Assembly: GCF_024679095.1 (NCBI RefSeq) | Contig: NC_066534.1 | Coordinates: forward strand, 19,205,367 to 19,269,366 | From: Eriocheir sinensis | Taxonomy: Eukaryota > Arthropoda > Malacostraca > Decapoda > Varunidae | DNA length: 64,000 bases | Direction: 5' to 3' | Shown here: positions 33,835-45,499 of the stretch, one piece after another | How positions within the stretch are numbered: position 1 is the first letter of the stretch | How the letters are laid out: every line of letters starts with the position of its first letter | The notes under the pieces: model-generated | Told to the model about the DNA's origin: nothing | What the model saw: only the letters and a program-made list of their open reading frames with translations | Databases searched by the model: none | Translations under genes and position numbers: made by a program

Positions 33835-34660
33835 ACGCGACCTGGCTACTGTTTATTGAGCCTCATCAATGACCTCAGCATTGTTAACTTGTTGTAAAGG
33901 ACTTTTCGCAGCGCCAAAGAGTGACACTAAGTGATGTGACTGTTTACTGAGCCTCACAGACGACCTAAAGTACTTATCGCGGCGCTTAAGAGTGACACTA
34001 ACTGAAATATCTATTGATCGGGCCTCATCAATGACCTAACCATAGTTAACTTACTACAAAAGACTTTTCTCGGCTCCGAAAAGTGACACTAAGTGATGTG
34101 GCTGTTTATTGGGCCTCACAAACCACCTAAGTGTGATTTACGTACTCTACCGAACTTTTCTCGTCGCTAGAGAGTGACACTGACTGATGGGACTGTTTAT
34201 CGGGCTTCACAAACGACCTAAGCGTGATTAACTTGCTGTAGAGGACTTTTCTCGACGCCAAAGAGTGACACTAACTGATTCAACTATTTACTGGACCTCA
34301 CAAACGCCATCAGTAGGATTTACACACTTTACCGAACTTTTCTCGCACACTACAAGGCGACAGTAATGGATTTGAATGTTAATCAGACTTTGCAAACTAG
34401 GTACAGATAATCAGCTTGCTTCAAACGACTTTCTCCGCGCCAAAACGAAGCAGTAACCAGCGTGACTCTTTACGGAGCCTCACTAACCACCTCAGCGTGA
34501 TTAACACACTTTACCGAACTTTTCTCACACGACAGTAACTGATTGGAATGTTTAGCAGGCCTTGCAAACCAGATACAGGTGACTAACGTGCTTCAAACGA
34601 CTTTTTTTCCGCGCGCAAACGAGGTAGTAACTGATTTTATTTGTTTACTGGAGAGGTGGG
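33835..34660 (+). repeat. Diverged tandem array, ~91-bp unit, about nine copies
   Basis: TGTTTA[T/C]TGAGCCTCA-type motifs at about 33851, 33942, 34014, 34103, 34194, 34285, 34377, 34467, 34549 and 34643. Each unit also keeps CCGAACTTTTCTC and AGAGTGACACTAACTGAT variants. Confidence 0.88.
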
Positions 34661-35189
34661 GAGGAGGAAGTGGAGGACAGTTATGACAGATTACGATGAC
34701 GATACGATGATAGTGATGATGATGATGACAACGAGGAATAAAACGAGAAGATTTATGATGAAAAATAGGATGAGAATGAAAAGATTTGTACGGACAGAAA
34801 CAAAGAAGGGGAGGTCAAAAGAGAGGTCAATTTCGGGTGGGAAGGTGTCAGATGCTCTCCTCTTGAAAGACAGACAAACGCGAGATGATCGAGAGGCTTT
34901 TCATAGGATTTTACTTCGCGCCAAAAGAGCAAAAGCGGCGCCGGCAACTTCTTTATATTGTTACCGCCCACTTACCGTCACCATTTGGCCCGAGTGACGG
35001 CGGTTTGCAGGGCGTTACGAGAGGCATTTAGAGCTGGTGCGTTTTCCTTGGCGAGGCGACGGCGGCGGGGCGGGTGGGGTGAAGGGGGGTACTTAGCTAA
35101 TCATGCAAATCAGCCCCACTAACAGTACCACCCACTCGCTCTGGCTGATCCTCCCTCCCTTCTCCTCCTTCCTCTGACTGACACGCAGA

Positions 35190-35190
<1 letters not shown>
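34661..35190. other. Non-coding DNA
   Basis: ATG/GATGAT triplets at 34705-34730; otherwise no feature seen. Confidence 0.5.

Positions 35191-35228
<38 letters not shown>
35191..35228. repeat. (AC)n microsatellite
   Basis: About 19 AC units. Confidence 0.95.
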
Positions 35229-35230
<2 letters not shown>

Positions 35231-35529
35231 CATCCACCACACGAGCTAAGCGAAATCCCCCAAACTTTGCCAGAAAACATAACGGCGCGCGAAACACAGG
35301 CAAGGAAAATCTCAGGCTCAGTGGAAATGGCAAGGAGAGGGAGACACACACAGACAGATTGGGAGTAAAAAAGTTTCTTAAATATGATGAAGGAAAGAAA
35401 AAGAACAACAACAACAACAACAACGAGATGATTTCAAGACGAGGAAGGAAAGGAGAAAGGATGGAAGACGAGGATGTGGAGCATGAGGAGGTAGAAATAG
35501 ATAGAGAAAGATAGATAGATAGAAAAGAG

Positions 35530-35945
35530 GTTGTTGGGGTTATACAGTTAAGATTTAGAAGGGGTTGCAGGGTTAGGACAAGGATAGAAAGGGGTTATTC
35601 CAGTAGGGTTGCATAAAATCGAAATCTAGAAGGGGTTGAGGGAGTTGTCTCTGCAGTGTCTCGTATGGGGTTAGGACAAAGATAGATGGAGGTTAGTGTA
35701 TTGGGGTTATATAAAGTTGAAATAGCATTGGTTGTGTGGGGTTGTGGGTTGCCTCTGTATTACCTGATGTGAGGTTAGGATAGAGAAAAGAGGTTAGCGA
35801 GACGAGGTTATAAAATTGAGAGAGGTTACTGTATTGGAGTTATCTAGTTTGTGTTGTGGGGTTGTGGGTTGTCTCTACCTTTCCTGGTGTGGGGTTAGGA
35901 TGGTGATAGAGGGAAGGGTTAGTGTAGGGCAGGGGTTGCGTGCGG
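35530..35945 (+). repeat. GGGGTTAGGA-containing tandem array, ~115-120 bp
   Basis: GGGGTTAGGACAAAGATAGA, then GTTGTGGGGTTGTGGGTTG-like and TCTCT..CCTGGTGTG, in three to four diverged units (starts near 35568, 35660, 35773, 35892). Confidence 0.78.
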
Positions 35946-36114
35946 GGGAGGGGGGGGGGTCGTCTCTGGCCTGGCTGGCGTGGGTTATTGCGGCCGAGGT
36001 GCTGCGGCTGCCAAGCGGTCGCCGCCTAACAAGACAAAAGATGACCGTCCGCCGCGCCGCCTCGAGTTACGGTCACCCGCTTCTTTCCGCGCCGCTGTTG
36101 TTACTGAGCCCTTC

Positions 36115-37300
36115 ATGACGAGGACGAGGAGAGGGGGAGAGGAGGGAGAAAGAGATGAAGGGAAAGAAAGGAGAGAGAAAAGGGGGCGGGAGGAAGGGAA
36201 AGGAGGGGAATGGAGAGCGGAGGGAGGAGGAGAATGAAAAAGAGATGAGGAGAAAGAGAAAGAAGGGAGAGGAAAAAGAAGGGGAAAGAAAGGGGAGGGG
36301 AAACGGGTAAGAAAAAGGGAAAAGGAAAGGAAGAAGAAAGGAAGAGAAGGGAAGGGGGAAGAGGCAGAAGAGGGCAATGAAGGAAGATATAATGTGAAGA
36401 AAGGAAGAAGGGAGAGAAGAAGGGTAAGAGGAAGGGAGGAATGGAGAGGGGAATGACAGAAGAGATAGGACGAAAGGCAGAGAGGGAGAAAGAGGGAGAG
36501 GGTAAGAGGAAGTGAAGGAAAGAGGGAAGAGAAATGAGAGGAAAGGAAGAAGGGGAGGAAGGAAGGGTATCAAGGAAGGAAGGAAGGAAGGGACAAAGGA
36601 ATGAAAAAAAGAGAGATAAGGAGCAAAAATGAAGCCAGGAAAAGAGAGGAGGAGGAAAAGGAAGGAAAGTCGGAAGGAGAAGAGACAAGATTATGAGAGA
36701 AAATGGGAAGGAAGAAAAGAGGAAAGCGGAGGAGATAGAAGAAACTGAAGAAAATGGAGGGAGAAAAAGGAAAAGAGGGAGGTAAATAATATAGGAGGAG
36801 GAGGAGGAGGAGGAGGAGAGAAAAGAGGGGAGAGAAGAGGAGATATTAAAGGGAAACAACAAGGAAGGAAAAGGAAGAAGAGGGGAAGGAGGAAACAAAA
36901 GATGGAGGAGAGAAGAGAGGAAACAGCGCATAGAAAAAAGGAGGTATGGAGGGAAAAGGGAGATTAAGGGAGATACTATGAGAGGAAAAGTGGAGAGAGA
37001 GAGAGGGGAGGAGGAGGAGGAGGAGGAGGAGGTGGAGAAGTGGAAGAGTGGAGAAAAGTAAACGCAATCGAGAGATTCAGGTGGAGGAAAGCAATTGGAA
37101 TGTGGAGGTAAGTGGACAGGCTAACGTATGTGGGAGGAGGAGGAGGAGGAGGAATGGAAGAGTGGAGGAAAGTAAACGTAATGGAGAGATTTAGGTGGAG
37201 GAAAGCAATTGGAATGTGGAGGTAAGTGGACAGGCTAACATATGTGGGAAGAGGAGGAGGAGGAGGAGGAGGAGGAGGAGGAGGAGGAGGAAAGCACGGG
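36115..37300. repeat. 1.2-kb polypurine tract with an internal ~118-bp duplication
   Basis: AAGGGAGAGGAAAAAG-type sequence with hardly a pyrimidine. GGAGGAAAGCAATTGGAATG and GGTAAGTGGACAGGCTAAC occur at about 37082-37125 and 37197-37240. Confidence 0.93.
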
Positions 37301-37309
37301 AAATATGAC

Positions 37310-37535
37310 GCTCTAAAAAATATATAAACAGTAAATCTACGAAGATGAGGAAGAAAAAAAAAGAGAACAAAAAGAAAAGTGAGAAATGTCGCCGCAGAAT
37401 GAAAAGGAAAATAAGGATAAATGAAAAGGAAGGAAGAGGAGGAGGAGGAAGAGGAAGAGAAAAAAGGGGAGAAAAGGGAAAAAAGGAGGACTAAAGGAGA
37501 AAGGTGTGAAAAGACTTAGGAAGACTTAAAAACAC
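37310..37535. repeat. A-rich purine DNA
   Basis: Continuation of the polypurine field, A-richer and with a few pyrimidines. No gene. Confidence 0.7.
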
Positions 37536-37537
37536 AC

Positions 37538-37539
<2 letters not shown>

Positions 37540-37570
<31 letters not shown>

Positions 37571-37586
37571 GGTGGTAGTAGTAGTG

Positions 37587-37634
<48 letters not shown>
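37540..37634. repeat. (AGT)n/(GGT)n microsatellite
   Basis: AGT triplets interrupted by five GGT triplets. Confidence 0.96.
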
Positions 37635-37788
37635 TTACCAGTAGTAGTAGTTGTATCAGCAGCAGTCCCAATAGAAACAGAGGTATATGACACCAACACC
37701 AGCAGCACAATTGTAGTTGCAGTCGCCGCGGCAGGAGCGAGAATAACAACACGCAAGAGCGGGGACGGCGGCGTGATAAATGCATCTG

Positions 37789-37806
37789 ACAGAGAGAGAG
37801 GGAGGG

Positions 37807-37837
<31 letters not shown>

Positions 37838-37925
37838 GAGAGAGAGAGCAGTGAAAGGTGGAACACAACTGCGGCGAGAGTGAGGATGGTGGGGAGGGAG
37901 AGGGAGTAAACAGAGACAAAGAGAG
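37789..37925. repeat. (GA)n-rich tract
   Basis: GAGAGAGAGAGGGAG runs at 37789-37850 and 37895-37930. Confidence 0.9.
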
Positions 37926-37930
37926 AGGGA

Positions 37931-38690
37931 AGGGGGTATACAATTACGGTGACCGATAGACAATAACTACATCAGAACACTTAACGAAGCTACACCATAC
38001 AAACGTACACTCCTGCCGTCTTTCCTTCTCCTTCACCTGTACCTCCACCATGCACTATCCCCCTATAGCTAAAAATAATACCTACCTAAAATCTCGTACC
38101 TTTTAAAGTTCGACATATTCCAGACGTGACGACGAAAAGTGAGAAGAAAATTGTCCATGGTTAAAAATACATGCCGACAAACTCCCACCTTTTAAACGCT
38201 CGCATATTCCAAAAGTTACAAATCCATCTTTTACCATCCCGCGCCGCGCACACATCTCACTAAATTAGTCCCGATCATTAACAGTTCACTCCTCCGATCT
38301 CTATCCCTCACGCCCCCGCTCCAATCACCGCCACCCCATTCCCCAATCCCCCCCCCCCCCCACGACAGTGCAGCAACGTAGTACAGACGGATCGAGCAGC
38401 GCGGTGATTACCCGGAATTTCACTGATTAAAGACGCTAAGATATGCAAACCTCGGCCCGGAAAATTCACTCTTCGGCCGGTCCTCCTCCTCCTCCGCCGC
38501 CGCCGCCGCGCCAAAATCATTTCCCGAGCGCTTCCTTTGCACCGGCGCTCCTGCCTGTGTTACTGATGCTGGTGGTGCTGGTGCTGCTGCTGCTGGTGCT
38601 ATTACTGCATCGATTTATATTTCTGTTTTTTGCTCTTATTGATACTGATGTTGCGAGTAGTGTTTATGCTTGATTTTAGGACCGTTGCTT
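37931..38690. other. Non-coding DNA
   Basis: A C16 run near 38346 and GCCGCC triplets near 38495-38510. ACCTTTTAAA and GCATATTCCA motifs recur at 38098 and 38187. No gene. Confidence 0.5.
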
Positions 38691-38700
38691 CTACTACTAT

Positions 38701-38741
<41 letters not shown>

Positions 38742-38935
38742 TTACTACTGCCACTGCCACTTCTACTGCCACTACTACCGAAAACCTCCACAGTTAGTAA
38801 ATGATATGGTAAAAATACATATTACCATCTCTATTCTCTATTACTCTACCTTCTCCTCCTCCTCCTCCTCCACCTACTACTACTACTACTACTTCTACTA
38901 CTGCTGCTGCTGCTGCTATCCTTACTCCTGCTTAA
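38691..38935. repeat. (ACT)n, (CTC)n, (ACT)n, (GCT)n field
   Basis: ACT triplets at 38691-38750 and 38874-38902, CTC triplets at 38852-38871, GCT near 38905-38918. Confidence 0.94.
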
Positions 38936-39164
38936 GAATAGACAGCAAAGGGTCAGCAATAGCCCGCTCAGATCCTAATCCCAAGTATTTGATCTTATCC
39001 CCCGAGCTACACTTTCCTAGCAATGGTTCCTGTGCCTCGCGAGACTGTATTTTCCCTTTAGTATCACGGCGCGAAATTTCCGTGTAGAATCAAATCTCTG
39101 TTGCAAAAGCGCCCGAGCGAATTCCGGCGTTCACGGGAGAGATAATGTTGTCGCTTCATGGCGC

Positions 39165-39675
39165 GGCTCGGCTCGGCTCGGCTTGACTTGGTTCTGCTCG
39201 GTTTTCCTGTCTTTTCTTCTTTTCCCTGATTTCCTCTTCTTTAGTTTCCTTTTTCCTCTCTTCCTCTCTGTTTTCCTCTTATTTCTTTCTTCTGTGTTCT
39301 TTGTCTTCATTATTTTCCTTGGCATTCTTTTCTATTCTCTTCTTCTCCTCTCTGTTTTCCTCTTTTTTTTCTCTTTTCTCTGTTCTTTTTCTCCCCATGT
39401 TTCCTCTACTCTAGTTTCCTCTTTCCTCTCCTCTGCTCTGTTTTCCTTTTTTCTCTATTCTTTTCTTCCTTGTTTTCCTCTATTCTAGTTTCCTCTTTCC
39501 TCTCCTCTGCTCTGTATTCCTTTTTTCTCTTCTCTATTCTTTTCTTCCTTGGTTTCCTCTACTCTAGTTTCCTCTTTCCTCTTTTCTCTCTTCTTTTTCT
39601 TCCCTGGTATCGTCTGTTCAAGTTTCCTCTTTCCTCTTTGCTTTTCCACTTTATCTTTCTTTCTCTGCTACCACC

Positions 39676-39748
<73 letters not shown>

Positions 39749-39960
39749 TCCTTGCTCTCCTCTGTTTTCCTCCGTTCTGTGTTTTTTTTCTCTCTCTTCC
39801 CTAGTTAACTTTTCTTTCCTCTCCTCTTCGCTTCTCTACCCTCTCTCTCCACTCCCCTATCCTTTGCTCTACTTTTCCCTCTTCTTTGTTTTTCTCTCTT
39901 TCATCTTCTCATTCTCAACCTTACCCTCGTACTCCACTTCGTCTTTAGCAACGCGCATAT
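39165..39960. repeat. Polypyrimidine tract with ~75-bp repeats and (CT)n
   Basis: CTAGTTTCCTCTTTCCTCTC at 39411, 39485 and 39564; (CT)n at 39679-39743. Starts with four GGCTC units. Confidence 0.9.
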
Positions 39961-40059
39961 CCTTCTCCATCTCCTCTTCCTCCTCCTCCTCCTGCTCCTC
40001 CTTCTTCTCGCCCTCATACTCATTCTAATATTCAACGCATACTCAACCTCCTCCGGCAC

Positions 40060-40077
40060 TACTACTACTACCACTAT

Positions 40078-40112
<35 letters not shown>

Positions 40113-40113
40113 A
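40060..40113. repeat. (ACT)n microsatellite
   Basis: About 16 ACT triplets with two CAC interruptions. Confidence 0.95.
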
Positions 40114-40357
40114 ACTTACTGCCACTATTACAAACACTTCCAAACCCCACCATCTCTACTACCATCTCCCTCCCTCCTTCACTTCCTCTCCTCTATCGCC
40201 CAACCTCGTCCCGCCCCGCCCCGCCCCGCCCAACCCACGAGGGAGAGAGAGAGAGCGGGGAGGAGTTAACTTGTTGTCACACGGAACACGACAATACCGG
40301 GATGTGACGGAACATTACGGGCGCTAACGGGGGCGAGCTGAATATGGCCCGTGATCC

Positions 40358-40362
<5 letters not shown>

Positions 40363-40401
<39 letters not shown>

Positions 40402-40428
40402 ACATACACATATTGGCGGCCGTGTTGC

Positions 40429-40512
<84 letters not shown>
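40363..40512. repeat. (AC)n ... (GT)n (GA)n compound
   Basis: (AC)n 40363-40411 and (GT)n 40427-40445 are reverse complements around TATTGGCGGCCGTGTTGC; (GA)n follows to 40512. Confidence 0.95.
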
Positions 40513-40515
<3 letters not shown>

Positions 40516-41575
40516 ACGAGAAAGAGAGAAACGAGAAAGAGAGAAAAGAGAAATAGAGAAACGAGAGAGAAAAGAGAGGCAATGCTGACGTAGAAATGAA
40601 AGCTAAAGAGTAAAAAAGAAAAAAAAAGATAGAAGTAAGGAGATAGACAAAGATACATAGACGGAGACAGACAAAGACACAGACACAGAAACAGACACCC
40701 AAACACCCATACACAGAGGTAGGGCACAGAAGGGTCAAGGCAAGCGTGGGTGGGTGGTTGAGTTCCCCTTACCAGACCGCTCCCGGATGAGCCTGAGTAA
40801 GTAGATGGTGGGCGAGAAAAAGAGGAAAGTCAGACAGCGGGGACACACACTCCACACTAAGCAAGGCCTCCACTCTGCTATTTCCCTTTTACTCCACATA
40901 TACTTACCCTCCCTCTCTCCATCCTCTCCCTACACTCAAGATTCCTTCTCTACATTCCTCTAACGTTACTGTTTCTACACTCATATGAACTTTTCCTTTT
41001 CTTCTTCCTCATGCAACTCACATTCTACTCAGCTATTTCCCTTTTGCACCACATATACTTATAAGAGAGTACGGACGACCCCTGGGGATATCTGTTACTG
41101 GCTCGTATATGTATGTGTCCGTTAATGTATGTGTTTATGTAGGTGTGTCTTCTCTCTTTGCATCTCTTGTGTATTGCCTTGCTGTTCACACTCCTCCTCC
41201 ACTGCCTCCTACCCCGCTTTTTCTTCCCCTTGTTCTAGTTCTTGTTATTTTTGTTATTTTTGTTGTTCCTCTGACCTTACTTCTCCTACGCGTTCTCCTC
41301 AGGGTCAGTCTTTCCTATCCAACTCTGCGGTGCAAGAAGTGACTCGCATCTCTGGTTTCTCATCAACAGACTTATTAGTGAGGGTCGTTCAGTGTGTCTG
41401 GCCGAGTACTTAATATTTTTTGGGGGGACTTCTTCATTAATTGGCGTCGGAGTGTTCATCTTTTTTCTATCAGCACCAGGTCATTGCGCTCTCCTCGCCT
41501 GCACGAGACTGGCCAGTGGAGTGTGTCACTTATTCCGAATTTTAATAAGGCAGCGATAACCGGAATATTAGTGAA

Positions 41576-41576
<1 letters not shown>
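40513..41576. repeat. Non-coding DNA with a ~153-bp duplication
   Basis: CTATTTCCCTTTTACTCCAC and ATATACTTA near 40878-40910 recur at 41031-41062 with GCACCAC. Purine-rich to 40690. No gene. Confidence 0.6.
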
Positions 41577-41609
<33 letters not shown>

Positions 41610-41774
41610 TAAGGTGACATTTCTGGACCAACTTGAGTTCAAAATTTAATTCCTCTTCCGAAGCTAACACAACACTGAAAACAACTGCTGGCGCTCCTCC
41701 TCCTGCACCTCCTCCTCCTCCTCCTCCTCCTCCTCCATCTCCTCCTCCTCCTCCTCCTCCATCTCCTCTTACAT

Positions 41775-41852
<78 letters not shown>

Positions 41853-41940
41853 TGCTACTACTACTACTATTAAGAGTATAGACAATAGCAGATATAGCAA
41901 TAATCATGGTAATAATAATAATAATATAAATGATAATAAC

Positions 41941-42016
<76 letters not shown>

Positions 42017-42030
42017 GTGATGATAATGAC

Positions 42031-42063
<33 letters not shown>

Positions 42064-42120
42064 AAGAAGAAGAAGAAGAAGAAGAACAACAACAACAACA
42101 ACAATAACAACAACAACAGC
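41577..42120. repeat. Stacked triplet microsatellites
   Basis: (CT)n 41577-41607, (CTC)n 41698-41770, (ACT)n 41775-41870, (AAT)n 41911-42016, (ATG)n 42027-42062, (AAG)n 42063-42085, (ACA)n 42087-42118: six triplet types in a row. Confidence 0.97.
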
Positions 42121-42227
42121 GACAGAAAGGACAGCCACACACAGAGGGCTTTCTAATGGGCTAATGTGTCGGCGGCACGTGGGCGCTCGTGAATAAGTCA
42201 AGTGTTTACAGGTCCCGGCGTTGCAAG

Positions 42228-42314
42228 CCTAAAGACCCGTCTACACTGAAAAACCTCGTTTTTCAACACGTTCATTCAACACATCATGATGCACAGTGTG
42301 GACGGGCCTTAAGG
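42228..42314. mobile_element. 87-bp inverted-repeat element
   Basis: Left end CCTAAAGACCCGTCTACACT and right end AGTGTGGACGGGCCTTAAGG are imperfect reverse complements over about 21 bases, with a CATCATGATG palindrome inside. It looks like a very short non-autonomous DNA transposon or its remnant. Confidence 0.6.
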
Positions 42315-42394
42315 ATGACGCAGGTAAATAGCTTATGTTCATCTATGGGCCTCAGAGACACTCCAGACAAACATGAATACCCGCCACCGTGAAG

Positions 42395-42640
42395 CCCCAC
42401 ACAGCAGGAAGTGGATAACGGCGCGCGTTGTTCGGGGCGGCGGGTTCGATCCCCAACCAAGGCCACGTCTCTTTGATATCGAGGAGGCTCAAGACTGTCC
42501 GGCTGGCCGCTGAGCCTCGACCATTGTGGCGGCACGTGGAGGGCTGTCTGTGGTGGGCGGCGCGGCGGCCTCTTGACGGCAGCCTCGCGGACCCGGAGGA
42601 TAAGACCCTTTATTTGGCTCTCGGCGCCGGTCAAAACACC
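42395..42640 (+). mobile_element. tRNA-like SINE head (second SINE type?)
   Basis: GTGGATAACGGCG (42411-42423) resembles an Arg-type tRNA A box, and GGGTTCGATCCCC (42442-42454) is an almost perfect B box, about 32 bases apart. The sequence between does not fold as a full tRNA to my reading. The GC-rich body to about 42640 has no second copy in this window. Confidence 0.45.
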
Positions 42641-42931
42641 TCGTTAGCAATTAAATAATTACTGGACGCAGCGACGTATTTACTGTATAACTTGAGGCGC
42701 GTGTTTGCTTCACCCGGAGAGGTAGTTTGATGCGGCTTTGGGCGACTCCCTGTTGTGCGGGTCTTTGTTAGCGGCTCCCCGTGTATAGTACCGGCCTCGA
42801 GTGTCTCGGACGACCACAAAAGAACATAAACTGCTTACCTGTACCTTACCTAGTCATGTAACGCCGGGAACAGTAAACACTAGACTTATTCATGAGTGAC
42901 CACTCGCCATCCTACTTATTTCTCCATTAGA

Positions 42932-42934
<3 letters not shown>

Positions 42935-43016
<82 letters not shown>

Positions 43017-43054
43017 ATATATATACGTATGTATGTATGTATGTATGTATGTAG

Positions 43055-43118
<64 letters not shown>
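42935..43118. repeat. (CT)n, (GTAT)n, (AT)n compound
   Basis: About 40 CT units, then GTAT units at 43028-43056, then about 30 AT units. Confidence 0.97.
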
Positions 43119-43120
<2 letters not shown>

Positions 43121-43266
43121 GTGTACGAAAATTCACGTATAAAATAAAATCCGTGAACATAGCGACCAATGCTACTTACCTTTTGCCCTGGCCCCCCGCT
43201 GCGTGCCGCACGGGGACCTGGGAACGAGGGGAGGCGAGGGTCAACACAGATGCAGCACGAGCGCGT

Positions 43267-44193
<927 letters not shown>

Positions 44194-44304
44194 AGGCATG
44201 CACACAAACACACAAGAACTGGCGGTACTAATGACATAAAAATTCCCCTCGTGTGTTGCCCGCCGGTGCTTTTACACATATTGATGAACAATAGTTGAAG
44301 AAAA

Positions 44305-44628
44305 CGTGTTAGAACGTGTTCCCCCTGCAGCGAGCCAATGGAGGAACGATACTACTATAGGCCGGAGCTCTCTGTCCGTCTGGCGTAGATGTGAGCAGCT
44401 TCCCCCTCCTCCCCACCCACCCCCATCCCTTCTTCCACCACCACCAAGGAGCTTCCCGCTGATACCCGTGTTAGAACGTGTTCCCCCTGCAGCGAGCCAA
44501 TGGAGGAACGATACTATAGGCCGGAGCTCTCTGTCCGTCTGGCGTAGATGTGAGCAGCTTCCCCCTCCTCCCCACCCACCCCCATCCCTCCTTCCATCAC
44601 CACCAAGGAGCTTCCTGCTGATACCCCT
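44305..44628 (+). repeat. 162-bp tandem duplication, nearly identical copies
   Basis: Both copies start CGTGTTAGAACGTGTTCCCC (44305 and 44467) and contain GCGAGCCAATGGAGGAACGA and GATGTGAGCAGCTTCCCCC. They differ by one ACT triplet and a few bases, so the event is recent. Confidence 0.95.
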
Positions 44629-44664
44629 TCCCTATACACAAACACATTATGGTATAAGGAGAAA

Positions 44665-44909
44665 CGGTGGCCGCCAGCCGGTACAAGGTGACAATTTTCA
44701 GTCATCGTCGAGTGGCCGAAGATTACCCACATATTACACTGATGACCACCCATCAACCCAGACTCTTGCGAAACTCTCTAAGGAGGATGGCGCCACTATA
44801 ATAACACTTGCCTGCGCCACTAACGGACGGGGGCCAACAAACAGGCCTCATAATGAAAACATACCGGCGCTGTAGACCAGATGTATAAAAAAAAAAAAAA
44901 AAAAAAAAA
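44665..44909 (+). mobile_element. SINE copy with A23 tail
   Basis: TCATCGTCGAGTGGCCGAAG, ATTACCCACATATTACAC, CACCCATCAACCCAGACTC, CGCCTGCGCCACTAACG..C and ACCGGCGCTGTAGACCAG, then TGTAT and A23 (44887-44909). It matches the body and 3' end of the 22730 copy; the tRNA-like head is diverged or missing. Confidence 0.82.
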
Positions 44910-45026
44910 CACGGGGGAGGCGAAGGGAGTACGTATCTTAGCCCAATAAAGTGCAAGAAAAAATAAAAGGGAGTCTTGTGGTCTGCTCCCTCCTCTTGCG
45001 TCACCCTTTATAAGTGGTCTCATGCC

Positions 45027-45031
<5 letters not shown>

Positions 45032-45064
<33 letters not shown>
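45032..45064. repeat. (GT)n microsatellite
   Basis: About 16 GT units directly beside the LINE 3' tail. Confidence 0.95.
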
Positions 45065-45066
<2 letters not shown>

Positions 45067-45234
45067 TTACCTAGTTGTATTTACCTAGTTGTAATTTTAC
45101 AGGGCCTGGGCTTACGCTCGTGTGGTCCCGTCTCCGTATCTATAATTATCCAACTTTTCCTTGAAGCTCTGCACACTTTTCGCCGATACTATTTCTTCAC
45201 TTAGTCTGTTCCAAACCTGTATATTTCTTTGTGT

Positions 45235-45235
<1 letters not shown>
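45064..45235 (-). mobile_element. LINE 3' end: RT ORF C-terminus and tail
   Basis: On the reverse strand: IQVWNRLSEEIVSA, KSVQSFKEKLD, YRYGDGTTRA then a stop, then GCCCAGGCCCTGTAAAATTA and two copies of ACAACTAGGTAAATAC. The W..L.EE.V.A.SV..FK..LD pattern is the usual end of CR1/Jockey-type ORF2. The frame is intact over this stretch, unlike the other fragments. Confidence 0.85.
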
Positions 45236-45266
<31 letters not shown>

Positions 45267-45499
45267 ACAATGCCGCGTTAGTGTAGTGCCGCGGCCGTTC
45301 GGTGATGGCGACAAAATAAAACTCGAGGACGCAGGCGGGAGAAACTTTCCTAATAACTGGTGGTAGACGACGCCGAGGCCCCTAATGGCGACACACCCGG
45401 CCCGGAAAATGCCCGCCTATTATTTCTGCGAAGTTTTAATGCCGACGATATGCTGTCTTATAGGAGCGACGCGGGACGGAAAGGAGGAGCAAAGGAGCA
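45236..45499. other. Non-coding DNA
   Basis: (GT)n at 45237-45267; otherwise no feature. Confidence 0.5.

Noticed and set aside
35568..35910. GGGGTTAGGA motifs as interstitial telomere repeats (TTAGG)n
   Set aside because: The motif recurs only about once per 115-120-bp unit, not as short tandem TTAGG.
36113..36931. A 272-residue reverse-strand open frame rich in Ser, Pro, Leu and Phe
   Set aside because: The complement of a polypurine tract rarely contains stop codons, so the long frame is expected by composition.
42411..42470. A functional tRNA gene
   Set aside because: A and B boxes are present, but I cannot form acceptor and anticodon stems; a SINE head is more likely.
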